Shown: positions 28,274 to 39,800 of the stretch, piece by piece
How positions within the stretch are numbered: the first letter of the stretch is position 1
Layout: the number at the start of each line of letters is the position of its first letter
DNA from: Carex sylvatica
Lineage: Eukaryota; Streptophyta; Magnoliopsida; Poales; Cyperaceae
NCBI GenBank assembly: GCA_964058845.1
Contig: CAXKVR010000251.1
Coordinates: 54,886 to 118,885 of the forward strand
Length of the DNA stretch: 64,000 bases
Direction of reading: 5' to 3'
Program-made: the position numbers and the translations under genes
Notes under the pieces: generated by a model
Databases searched by the model: none
Told to the model about the DNA's origin: nothing
What the model saw: only the letters and a program-made list of their open reading frames with translations

Positions 28274-30947
28274 TTAAATTGTTATACCCGAATGTTTTGT
28301 TGTAGTTGACTCTTGATTATGTTGTCGAGCATTTCGCCTCGTGGCAGGAGCCTCCATTTTGTCCATAGTCATTATTCTCCGCTTGTGTTTTCTCCTACCC
28401 TTATTTACTTTATCCGGATTTGGCCTTATAATGGGTCCATTATACAATGGCCAATCCCGTTTATTTCCAAATCCATTGAATCGACCAGACCAAGTGTTTA
28501 TATAATTTTGTAAACTGTAATATGAACTAACATAGTCGCTAGGATTTAGCCTCCTCACGAAGAAAACTGCAAGAACATGGTTACATGGGATACCTGTTAA
28601 TTGAGGTCTCCGACAGCTACATATAAGCATTCCTTCTGCAGGGAAGGTAACATAGTACTTCACTTCACCCCGAACACTCTTTAATTAAAAAAAATCATAT
28701 TTACATCAAATGTATTACATAAAAGTAAATAATTAGATTTATCGAATGATTAACTTACTGTCTCGAGAAGTCCATTATTATCAATAACCTCATAGTCGTT
28801 ATGGCTAGCATACATCGTTCTTACCTCATGTTTCCTTGCTTTCTTATTACGACGATATAAAATCTCGGTAATGTTCAACGAAAAATCCAATCCAGTTGCC
28901 TCCCATCCAATCGCGGCCTCCCGCCTATTTACAAACCAGTCGACACACTTATAAAAGGTCTTATCCACAATTGCACACACAGGTAGTTGCCTCGCAATCC
29001 TAAATACACTGTTTAGTACTTCAGAGCCATTACTTGTCATTATACCCCATCGATTGAGGACTCCATCATGCACTTGTGCCCACTTATGCAGAGCCAAAGG
29101 CTCTGTATCAGAGTTGCGGAGCCGTTTACCAAATTTCATAATGTAGTCATGTACGGCTGCATCTCTTTGCTTAATCAAATCCATCCCCTATTCAAATCTC
29201 CAGATTTTTTTTTTGGCAACATATTTCTTGAATACATTTTTGATCCATTTTTCAGGGTATTTTTTCCAAATATTTTCACAAATATGCTGCGAACACAATC
29301 GGTGGACAGCTTCACCTTTTTTCTCACACCATTCCAGATTAGGAGCCTCAAACACCCCTCGTATACCAAGGTGCTGATCCGAGACAACACATATTTTTTC
29401 TGGCCCGACAACATTGATACGCAACCAATTCATAAACCAACCCCAATTTTCTATAGACTCTTTTTCACAAATTGCAAATGCAAGTGGCAAGAGTTGTTGC
29501 TCTGCATCGTAAGCACAAGCCATAAAAAATTTACCCTTGTATCTTCCGAATAAGAACCCAGCATCAACACTGATAACGGGCCGAAGATGAGGCCATGCTT
29601 CAATACACAGCCCAAATGCCCATGCAACCCTGTTAAAAATATTGATATTAAACTTGCTTAATGGTTCATCCTCTAGTAGGTACTGTGTACCTGGATTAGA
29701 TGTTTTGATGGCACCCAGAAACGATGGCAGCAGCTCGTAAGACTTCTCCCAGCTCCCAAACAAGTCCGCAATTGCAAGTTCCCTACCTCTCCACAACTTG
29801 TTATACGAGGGCACTACTGTCCCAAATTTAACTTTAACCAGATGCTTGACCATTTTAATGTTTAACTCCAGATCTTCTTTCAAAGCCGATTTAATAATAT
29901 CAGCAATTACTCTGGCAGTCATTTGATGACTATCCAACCTTTGAGCACTTCCAAAACATGTGTGGACAAACGGGTTGGTGAAAATTGTCCATGCACCTGT
30001 TGGTACTACCTTTGCATACAATTTCCATTGACATTTAGAAGATTTACATGCAACTCTATACTTAGTTTTATTGCTGTTTACCACGTCTAACTCTGTGTTT
30101 TTTTTAGGTGAAAAGCAGCAAGTTCTGATTTTAGTTTGGCTTTTGATTCAAACATTTGACCCTCAGCAAATTTTTCATCTGACCTAGGGGGGTTCTCCAG
30201 AAATGCACGATCCTTGTATGGCATTGGCAATTGATCGTGGAATGATGAACATGGATGCCTATCTCCCCGATTGAGGAATGGGATCGATTTGTGCCATTTC
30301 TTTAATATTTCTTGGGTGTTCATTTCAGCCTCCGCTTCGTCCATATCTGCGTCCCATGCTTCAGCTGAATCATCATCATCATCAAAAGAACTTGTATCAG
30401 TTTCTGTGTCTTTATCTGATTGCTCACAAGGGTCATCACCGGCTTGAACCGGAGGTGTGTAGGTGGGTACAGGTACACTGCCCGACTCAGGATGAAAGTC
30501 GGTCTGAACCGACGGTGTGTTACTACCTCCAGGCAAACTATCTGGACACGGGTCATAACCCATTTGGTTTCTACCATGGTGCGCCTCAGCTACCAATTCT
30601 ATAACCTTAAATCCAGCAACTTGAGCTGCAGTTTGTTTAATGACATCCCAAGTTTCCTCATTTTGTATCCAAAATAGTGAGAAATGGTACGATCCGGATT
30701 GTGCTGTGTTCATACATACCTTGATTGTCAATTTGACTCGACTCGGAAGCAATTCAAGTCCAACGTATATCTGCCGTCTTATAATAACAAAACTGGTAGA
30801 ATCAGATACAGTAAAGGTAAATACAGTCCCTATGTCATAACCAACACCTGTTGAAGTGCTTTGGAGGTTACCACCATAATGGTGATGGCGATCTGTTAAT
30901 TTGGCAACTTCTCTATTGAATAATGAAAAAAAAAAAAAATCAAACAC
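28274..30947 (-). pseudogene. MULE transposase, frameshifted and with a nonsense codon
   Basis: Coding blocks in order are 30947-30087, 30084-29188, 29184-28759 and, after a GTAAGT...AG intron of 79 bp, 28678-28274. Domains: an N-terminal region with an acidic stretch (SSFDDDDDSAEAWDADMDEA), a MuDR-type N-terminal block (FESKAKLKSELAAF ... CKSSKCQWKLYAK), and the MULE catalytic core (RPVISVDAGFLFGRYKG with the first Asp, ICVVSDQHLGI with the second Asp, CSQHICENIW, TSNGSEVLNS with the expected Glu). The C-terminal SWIM zinc finger CSCRRPQLTGIPCNHV is complete. Two lesions are visible. An A8 run (30098-30105) shifts the frame just before the MuDR block, and an in-frame TAG at 29188-29190 separates FE from GMDLIKQRD. 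The true start is uncertain; a 40-bp block at about 30878 recurs at about 31046. Confidence 0.88.
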
Positions 30948-31228
30948 TAAATTAACTCCAAATATTTTTTAATTTTACAACATTAAATATAAACAAATAA
31001 GTAAAAAAAAACTCACAATAATAATTAGAAGACGATGCTGAGTAAAATGGTGGTGGCGATCTGTTAATTTGGCAACTTCTCTATTGGATTTGAAAAAAAC
31101 AAAATAATGAAAAAAGGGAAAGAATAATGGAGGCAGGGAAGAGAAGAAGAGAGAAGAGAGAAGAGAGAAGAGAAAAGAGAAGAGGAAGAAGAGAGAGGGC
31201 TGCTGTGCGGATTATAAGATAAAGCTGC

Positions 31229-31336
31229 CTCCACTGATCCACAGGATCGGTGTGGAGATTTTAGGGGCTACACCGATCCGTAGAATCGGTGTAGAAGTTC
31301 TGTTTTTTGCTCCACCGATCCTACGGATCGGTGGAG
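31229..31336. repeat. Right-end hairpin cluster of the MULE
   Basis: Three palindromes lie at 31229-31257, 31268-31294 and 31310-31336, each on the CTCCACCGATC / GATCGGTGGAG or CTACACCGATC plan. The outer two correspond to the first two hairpins of the left end. A GAGAA-rich tract (31135-31200) adjoins them on the inside and is probably transposase leader sequence. Confidence 0.85.
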
Positions 31337-31424
31337 GCTATTTTTCGAATTTCAATCAGCTGAGGGCTGTTTCAGATAAAATATTTAAAACAAATTCTAT
31401 TTAAAAAAAAAAATCTCCTATGTC

Positions 31425-32221
31425 TCCTGGAACCCGCCTCCACTCTCCTAGCTATGTTGGGGGAATTTTCAGATATCAACCCCGCCTAAAATTGATTTGG
31501 GGGCCTAGGCTTCAACTGCCGGTGTAATGATTAAAAGCAAAATCCAGTTTGGTCCATCTAAATTAAGGGCTCAGCAGGGAATACCTTTGTACGTTGCATG
31601 AACTTGCCTCAGAAATCAGAAGTGTATATATATGTTCAATCAATGTTCGCTACTTCGTCCATCAAAATTATAATTGAAACAGGCTACGAGTTATTTCCAC
31701 CAAAAGTATTTAATCCTAAATTGCAGATATGGCCTTGTTAAAGCCCAAAGCAACCTATCACCATACACCAAGTTGGCCTGTACATAGGGACTTAAATCTG
31801 AATCCAGTTATTTGGATCTTGCTTTCAAGGCGTGAATGGGAGCAGAAATAAACCGTGTAGATCATATTAGTTTATCCAAAACAGTGATTTTATATCTAAA
31901 AAACTAGTAGAATTTTTTTTAAAATATATAAATTTTTATCTTCAAACACATTTTAATATGAAAATCACGTTGAGTGATTTAAATTGATTATTAAAACTTT
32001 AAAAACAGAGAAAATAATGTGAAACATAAAGCATAAAACCAGTAGTGCGTCCCTACTCCACTTAAATACTATACCAATACATTTTATTGCACCCATCCAT
32101 GTTTTTTATTTTTTAAAACTTAATCAAAATCAGTTAAAAGTTCTTTAGAGGTAAAAGATTGAACACGATAATATTCCATATTTTTTGTCGGATATTACAT
32201 ACTAAGGATTTTTCAAACCGT
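31425..32221. other. Intergenic with a half-element
   Basis: The stretch at about 31850-32060 matches one arm of the 2311-2721 element (ACACATTTTAATATGAAAATCACGTTGAG, then CCAGTAGTGCGTCCCTACTCC at the outer end), but the other arm is missing. Otherwise nothing is recognised. Confidence 0.5.
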
Positions 32222-32229
32222 TTTGTATC

Positions 32230-32832
32230 TAGGGGCTGCACATGCCGAGTTGAGGACAATATGGATTCAACTCGCAAATTCATGAACTGAATTGAATCCG
32301 AGTTGCTAATCCAATTTCGAGTCAAAAACTTCAATTTAGAATCAATTCGCGAGCAAATCGAGTCAAGGCGAGTCGACTCGTGACTCATAATGTAGTACAT
32401 AGTGAGACAATCTAATACAATTCTAACAAAAGAATTTTACATAATTTATCAAAATAATACACAATTAAAGACAATATATAATGAAATAGTAACCAATACA
32501 TGATTAAAAATTAGGAAAATACCAAAATAATACATAATTAAAAATTACCAAACATATAAGGTTTAATCGTTTGAGAAGTGATGATTTTTTTCAGTTTCAA
32601 ATAGCAATACAGTAAATTGTGAGAAATATGTATAAAGTTTGATGACGCATAAATTAAAAATATATGGATTATGGTTTAGTGTGAGTCCAATCGAGTTGAA
32701 GGTAACTTGGATTTGACTCATAAATCAATTGAGTCAGTAAACTCGAATCAGTTTCAACTCAAATTATTAGCAAGTTGAATCCGAATTGATTCTGAATTGA
32801 ATTTCGAATCGTAAGCCTTTCGTGCACCCCTA
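32230..32832. mobile_element. 603-bp hAT-type non-autonomous element
   Basis: The ends are TAGGGGCTGCACATGC and, from the right in reverse complement, TAGGGGTGCACGAAAGG. Flanks TTTGTATC (32222-32229) and TTTGTACC (32833-32840) are an 8-bp duplication with one mismatch. The arms carry repeated GAATTGAATCCGAGTT / AACTCGAATC words; the core is AT-rich. No coding capacity. Confidence 0.7.
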
Positions 32833-32840
32833 TTTGTACC

Positions 32841-34367
32841 CCACTTATAACACAACCCTCAAGGTAAAACCACACAATAGATTTATATATCCAAGAGCAA
32901 AACTGAAAATTTATTGCTTCGAAATAGAATTGGCAACTTGGCATGTAATTATTCCCAACTCGCACTATTTTTCAGCAATCAAAACAACCAGAAAGGTCAT
33001 TTTAGTTGAAAGTATCAAAAGGCTCAACCAGGTAACCAATCTGAAGTCACCAAGCCAAATTACAACATGCATTTGATCCCTGAATCTATTAGGACAAAAA
33101 TCAATTTAATCCCTATCCTATTCACATAATCATTTGTCCTGAAGCTATTTATTATGAAACAATACAGCCTCATCTGTCAGCCATATAATTTACCATCACC
33201 ATGTAGCACGTTTAATTTTTTAACACGGTTGGAACATGTCTGCATAATTAAGGTAATCAATACAAGTTTTTTCTGAGAAAGATGGAAAGGAACATTTTGA
33301 TAAAACAATTGGAGCACCGGTCTTTGGTCAAGTGGCAAAGGGAGGTCACATGTTCGAAACCCGAAAAGCACAATTCTTTATGGATATTAAATAGTTGGAT
33401 TACTTGACCTCCAACCTTTACTCAAAAAAAATAAAACGATTGTTAAATGTAAAATTAACTCCAATCTCTCCAAGCCCTCACTATTGTCAAAGAAACCTCA
33501 CAAGGAGAACAATAGTCAACTAAAGTTTCCTTGCATAGTTATAACTTCCAACTTCCAACTGTTTTCCCTCTTTTTAGGATAGGATATTGTAACAAGAACA
33601 ACAAAAATTAGATGATATTCAGAGAAAGAAAGTCAATTTTACCAACAAAGTTCAATATTTGAATATAATCATCTGAAATTGTTTCATCCACTAACCTTCC
33701 TTTATATAAAATACAGGGTAGAAAAGGCATTGAACACTTGACACTTTAAAGAGACCAAGTTCTCTAGTTTGTTTGGAATGTTTCTCATTCACCATGTTTT
33801 AACTATCTTTTCTGACATTGTCTAGCTTGAAGACTTAAACAACCATACTGTGAATATTAAGTTTAGTTAATTACAGATCACGTTGCTCTTCTGTAAAAAG
33901 CTTCAAAGACCAAATTGATCTTTGATAGTGTAGCAGTGAAATTGATTTTCCAAATAGTTTAGGGAACAAATAAGCACTCTAGTTAATCAAGAACAGAAGG
34001 GCCAGAATATCCAATGGTAAGAACTACGAAGCAGCTGAGATGGGAAGTTGTAGCTTGTATTATCCTAGATTAAAACGGAGAAACCTACAAGGAGGTTTAC
34101 AAATTCACTTACGGTTACAACAAGATATAATATGATATAAAGTTCATTATATAAATTAAACTAATGATAGCATTAGACAGGTAAAACACAGTATGAATAC
34201 CACCAGTCCATATCAAGGGTATCATAAAATGAACACCTTTTTCACGTAAAATCGAGTCACAACTCAATTCCACATAATTAACACGCAAACTCACGCAAAA
34301 TATCATTATTTTGACCTAATAATCACACATATGATCACTAACAACCCCCACCAGCAGAAACCCAAAA
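32841..34367. other. Intergenic, possible SINE remnant
   Basis: About 33310-33430 contains TTTGGTCAAGTGGCAAAGG and GTTCGAAACCCG, resembling the A and B boxes of a tRNA-derived Pol III promoter, followed about 70 bp later by an A-rich end. This is what a SINE would look like, but no target duplication was confirmed. The remainder shows nothing recognisable. Confidence 0.4.
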
Positions 34368-34940
34368 CTAATTTTTCTCATACCCTTCTTTAGTTGCTCC
34401 GTCAGTCCCTGCCACAGGAACAGCCACATAGCCGCCTTTTTTTGGGCTAGGAATCTCATCATACTCGTCCTCCTCTTCCTCATCATCATAGTGGGAACCA
34501 CCAATGATGACATGGCGGTTCGTCGCCACGGCAAAAAGGAAGTACAAGGTGGCTGCAGTGAGGGCCCCGCAACCGACACCGAAGAGGAGACCAGCAGCAA
34601 CAGCAAGGATGTCTCGGGCACGATCTTGGAGAGAGGAGGCGAGGGGGGTAATGGCGCGCTGGCTCGGGATCGGACGGTCAAGATGTGAGGGTTGGGGTAG
34701 GTGGCGAGACACGTGGAAGGGGGAGATGATGCGGTAAACGGCGATGAAGGTGGAGGGATGGCGAGCGGTTAAGGATCCGTCGGAGGAGGATTCAGAAGTT
34801 TCAGAGGAGAAGGAGGTGAAGGAGTAGGAGATGAGGAGGGTGTTGCCGGGGTGGAAGGGGCGGCCGGGCCGGGCGGAGGTGGAGCCAGATAGAGACAGAA
34901 TGGTGGCGACGAGGAAGAGGAGAGAGGCAGCGGTGGCCAT
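34368..34940 (-). CDS. Predicted single-pass membrane protein, 190 residues
   Basis: A single uninterrupted GC-rich frame starts at ATGGCC (34940) in a good plant start context (GCCATGGCC). It has an N-terminal signal-like segment (MATAASLLFLVATILSLSG), a Ser-rich lumenal or extracellular part, and a transmembrane helix at about residues 112-136 (AVAAGLLFGVGCGALTAATL...). A very acidic tail follows (YDDEEEEDEYDE), ending in KKGGYVAVPVAG. Codon use and base composition stand out sharply from the AT-rich surroundings, which supports a real gene. I do not recognise the family, and no function should be inferred. Its upstream region contains the fold-back element at 35172-35495. Confidence 0.75.
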   Translation of the reverse strand: MATAASLLFLVATILSLSGSTSARPGRPFHPGNTLLISYSFTSFSSETSESSSDGSLTARHPSTFIAVYRIISPFHVSRHLPQPSHLDRPIPSQRAITPLASSLQDRARDILAVAAGLLFGVGCGALTAATLYFLFAVATNRHVIIGGSHYDDEEEEDEYDEIPSPKKGGYVAVPVAGTDGATKEGYEKN

Positions 34941-35171
34941 GGCAAGAATCGATGGGAGTAGGAGAGAAGAGAAGAGAGGATAGGTGATTTGTCGGTGAGG
35001 GTTCGGAGGAAGAAAGCGTTTGTTTGACTCGATTTGATTTGGGAAAGGCGATTCCTCTTTCTTCTTTGGTTACTTGGTTAATTAGGGCTCAACTTCTTGA
35101 GATTTTAAGTTACTGGTGCTCCTATGACTCTTCGTGTAAAGAATGGAGAGTGGGACAGTAACAGTAGTAAT

Positions 35172-35495
35172 CCCGAAATTTTTATTAATATGAAATTATT
35201 TAAATAAATATTGATAATGGAGAACGGATTTGAGTTTTTTTGAGATATATGGAAAACGTGATAGTCTATAACGTCCTCTGAACGTTATAGACCATCACGA
35301 CTAGAAACAACATATTTTGATCTCTGTTTTTGTCAGGAACAAACACTGTTTCGGTAGAAATTGGTACTGTTTTAGATCGTGATAGTCTAGAGGACGTTAT
35401 AAACTATCACGTTTTTCCTATATCTCGAAAAAACTCAGATTCATTATCATTATCGATATTTAATTAATTAATTTTCTATTAATAAAAATTTCGGG
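35172..35495. mobile_element. 324-bp fold-back element with about 110-bp arms
   Basis: It starts CCCGAAATTTTTATTAATA and ends TATTAATAAAAATTTCGGG. The arms stay inverted through TTTGAGTTTTTTTGAGATAT and AACGTGATAGT. TAGTAAT flanks it on both sides (35165-35171 and 35496-35502; the next base C is ambiguous, so the duplication is 7-8 bp). Inside, two GATAGTCTATAACG-type blocks form further inverted pairs. Non-coding, about 230 bp upstream of the 34368-34940 gene start. Confidence 0.8.
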
Positions 35496-35502
35496 TAGTA
35501 AT

Positions 35503-36841
35503 CTATTTAACTAGTGGGGGTCCATATTTCAGTTAATCAACACAGGAAAGTTGGGAGTCCGATGAGGAATCTTGCCCGAAATCATGGATGTTGCGCTTCT
35601 ACGGTTTATGATTAAATCTGAGCCGGGTCTATGGAGCAGTATATACTGTTCGATATAGTTGTCCCACAGAAGTTGACCCGGACTATTGGGGGTTATTTTC
35701 TTTTCAGATTTAGTGAAGTTCAAGATTTCATACTTTTCCTCCTAGGTTTATTTATTACAAAGTCTACTGTAACAATAAAAGAAAAAATCTACCGAATCAA
35801 ATTGTCGGTTGCGTTTCACGTTTCGGTAAAGACTTCAACTAGAGCATGGCTCTTTTTTTTGGACATACAATGTCAATTGGTAGTTTAATCACATGTCTGC
35901 ACATGATGATATAGTTACAGAGTTGAAATTAGCTATAGGCCTATAGTTATTGGAGGCTGCATGACGTTTCAATTCACACAGCACAGTTTACTTCTATAAC
36001 ATAGATAAATAATAGTTTCATCACAGCAGTAAACTTTATATAGGATCATGTACTTCCCTAATGGCTACCATCATTTTCACAGAAAAAAAGGAAGAAAGAA
36101 AATGAGAAGCTGAAATCATTTTTTTTTTTTTCAATTGGACAACTATAGGAGTCAGGAGATGCTGTTAAATTTGCATACGCACAGTGCATCTTCCCCATGG
36201 AAAAGGGCAAAAATAAAAAAGAAAGAAAGCGCATTTAAAAAAGAAGAAGCAAATATAGACAGGCACTGATGAGTGGATTTTGGAAATCTGGTGGTGCTGT
36301 GGTGCACAAAGCAAATATTAATCACCAATCACAACAGATTATAGTAGGGATGATGCTCATCCACTAGATGCCCAATCAAATGTCCTTTCTAACTTGTAAT
36401 CATTTCCATTTCTCAGCACTAATAAACAAAATTTGAGTTAATTCCATGCTGGTGAGTCCCACCACCTACAATTGTCATATCGTTATATCTACACATAGAC
36501 ATAGCCAAACAATTGCAACATATTAGCACGATATCCATATGATTAAGATGGAAAGGATCAAATTAAAAGTAAACATAGTAGATACCCCCACCTCCTAAGT
36601 ACTAATTTAGATGCGATGATCATATAAGATTGTTGAAATACAGACAGTTGAGAAAAAATAATTTAGAACAAAATAACGCAGCTGGTCCCATAACAGAAAT
36701 ATTTTAAATTAGTTCAAACTAGGAACGATGGAATTTACAAAGTATTCCAAAGTACCCTTTAAAACTAGAAAAAGCAAACCTAAACTACCAAACAGAAAGG
36801 GCTCTGCTTTTGCAAATTATTTTCAAAACTGAACCCAACTT
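35503..36841. other. Intergenic, nothing recognised
   Basis: Nothing beyond short open frames. It ends at the THO1 stop codon and will include the THO1 3' untranslated region. Confidence 0.45.
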
Positions 36842-39800
36842 CTAGACAACTTCAACTTTTATATTTGCTTCTAGTTCTGTTTCAACTTCTTGTCTTGACT
36901 CCACCTCAGGAGGGCTCTGCTTTTGCAACTCTGTTGGGTCAGAATCCATCAGTGCTTCTCCTTCCTCCAAGTCGCCGGCACTACCACCACCATCTGCTTC
37001 AATAGGTGTAGCAACCTATAAAGTAAATGAAAAAAAGAAAATATTCTGAACAAGTTAACAAGGCATAAAGACCAGTACATTTTGAAGGAGATCCTCAAGT
37101 TGAGAATATACTTGGAAAGAAAAATATTCTTAATTACTACAACAAGTTTAGAACATACTTAAAAGGAGATCCCCAAGTTTAGTACAAGGCATCAAGACCC
37201 ACTCAAAAAGAAAGAATTAGAGGTGCCTAATCAGTACAAGGCCAGTACATTTTCATACTGACAGCATAGGGTATTATGGTACAAATTTTTCAACCCCAAG
37301 GACTTGCACTTGCTTCAAGCAAGAGTGCGGAGACCAACCTTCCATAAGAACTTAATAAATTTTGTTGGTGAGGCGCCTGTCAAGTGCATCGATGATATGC
37401 TGCTGATGTCCACTCTAGTGATGACCTGGTGCCGCATGGCACTCAGGTCAATGGTGATGTGTTGCAAGTCTTTCTTCTCTAATGGAAAGGGAGTATTACA
37501 AACTGGGGCCTAATTGGACCCAGTGTAAACTACTACTTGATACTTTGATTGAAAATAATTATCTTATTCTAAAGAACAAAGTAAGAGAAATAGATGGAAA
37601 CTAAAAAGAAGGTTGCTAATATCACTCATGAAAATTGCCTCTCGCCCAGTACAGGATTCACTCTTTTTTTTTTTTTGCTTTAAAATTCATTCATGGTTCA
37701 CTTCTTTTTTGATTTAAAATTCGTACAGGGTTTACTCAGTTCACCTAATTTTTTTGCATCAAAAGCCGTGCCAACTAAAAAAATGGGTGACCCTGTGATC
37801 TACCACTTGCATTATTTACCATTTTGGTTGCACTGAAATGTAATACATGCAAATACAAAAGAAAAAGTTGTGTTCATGAACCTGGGCCTCTTCGGGCTGA
37901 ATTGTGGGACCTTTGGTTTCTTCCCTTTTTGCCCTCTTATTCTTCTCGGTGGTTCTAGCATGCAACTTGGCACGGACATCTGATGGTAACAACTCCGGTG
38001 GTACTACCCCTTCGATCCCAATTCCAAGATCAGAGTACTACAAATAATAACACAAATCATCATACGACATGTTTGCTTAAACACGCATTCCCAGACAAAA
38101 TAATGTAATAGATATCAGCTTACAGTGGCGGAAGTAAACAGAGGGGAAGGGGTGCTAAGCACCCCCTATAATTTTTTTTTTTTTTTGCTGTTGTCCTTTA
38201 AAAAGTTCAACTTCTACAACAAATTATACTATTAGCCCCCATTATAAACTAAAATTATACTACCCATCTTTATCCAGCCCCTACTATCTCATTTTTCTGG
38301 TTCCGCCCCTGTCAGCTTATTAATACATTGTAAAAATGCAACCAAAACATACCCGACAGAAACTTTCCAGATCTTGTCTTGCTGCAAACCGAAGCCCTTT
38401 CCAACAGTACACCTGTTTCAAGAGTCATAAGACGTTGTACTTAACTTGTTTACTATCTTTTATGCTTGTAGCATGATGTAAAGACAAGGAATCTGACAAT
38501 ACAAAATTTTATAACTTACTCGGTTGTTCTTATGGTGATATTCAGCTTCAATCCCAGAAGCTGGATCCATCTGATTACCACAAAGGAAGAGTAATATATA
38601 ATAATGATTCTAGACATAAACATAGTCCTTTATTATTATTTTTTTGGAAAGATGCATCTGCTACAAACTTGACTGGCTGTACCAGCCTGGAAAAATGTGG
38701 GGGCTGACAGGTGTATGTCAAGTACAGTTTGGTATGTACTGGTACTTGGAAATACTTACGTCTTCTGTGAGTGGCTTCCAGTATTCATTAATTGATGGCA
38801 TGCTGACGCGCTCAGGGTCTGTCAGAGCATTCTACAACATAAATAAACTTGTCAGAATTAGATATATGCAACTGAACTTTCATGCGATATAAATATTAAA
38901 GAAATTGCACCGGGAGCTTGCTTTAACATCACAATATTTAGCTACCAAAGCAATTTCCAGCATCAAGCTTAAAAAATAAAAACAAAAGGGCACGGATTGC
39001 TTACAGGATTTTGATCGGACCATTTCCAGAGCTGGCTTAGCTCCTTGTTTCCCAATCTCCATCTAGGTTTGCTACAAAAGCAATATTTTGCAAGATAATT
39101 GACAAATTTATGGTCTAAAGAAAAGTAGCTACATTACATTCAGAACTAAATCAAATGCCTTACCGTTTTCTCACACCATCTTGAATTGCTTTTTTCTCAG
39201 TAGGTTGTTTCTCAAAAGGTAGACAGCCATCTCGTTTCCACCAAACCTATACATCCAACTTATGAATTCCACCTCTAAAGTAAACACCTTACACCTTAAA
39301 GCAAGAATGAAAACTTATATTAAAAAACATGCTTACCCAATTTCTCTCTCGCTCTAATATATGTTCAATGCTTTGGAGAAATTCCTTCCCTTTTGGTGGA
39401 ATGATTTCTAGAAGTCTCTTAACCCGTTCTTCACACAACTTAATTTCTTCTTTCTGAAAAAGGAAGATTAGTGCCATTTCTAGTAAAAATTTGAGGAAGA
39501 AATAAGATACAGATACTAACCATACTCTCTGAGGGGCTGTCTTTCTCACTCTTTCCAGGTGCCTGAAACAAGTTTGTTAATCTCAAATGGAACTATTAAA
39601 GAATATATGGATATGAATATTGACATATCGTTCCATACTCCTGCAGCAAGGAAAACATGCATGTCCCTAGGAAACATATCAAGTATTTCTTTCTGCTAAA
39701 AGTACATCCTTTTCTATTAGACTAAAATGATGCTCAAGTAACCCTCCTAGGCAGCTGATTGGAATCTTTGCATCAAAATCAGTAGAGCAGTATTTCTAAT

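Larger units (their letters stand above)
24600..31415. mobile_element. 6,816-bp two-gene MULE carrying a PMD gene
   Basis: An exact 9-bp duplication TCCTATGTC flanks it (24591-24599 and 31416-31424), the Mutator signature. The terminal inverted repeats are about 150 bp (24600-24747 against 31268-31415) and begin GATTTTTTTTTTT, then AAATAGAATTTGTTTTAAA. The element holds two genes reading inward from the ends and converging near 28 kb: a five-exon plant mobile domain gene (+) from the left and a MULE transposase (-) from the right. Hairpins of the CTCCACCGATC/GATCGGTGGAG type crowd both ends (24679-24945 and 31229-31336). The perfect target duplication shows that both ends moved together as one unit. 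Confidence 0.93.

Noticed and set aside
30278..30840. Plus-strand open frames opposite the MULE transposase
   Set aside because: They are antisense shadows of the acidic N-terminal coding region of the transposase.
33310..33430. tRNA gene
   Set aside because: Only A- and B-box-like words are present; no cloverleaf can be drawn, so at most a SINE remnant.
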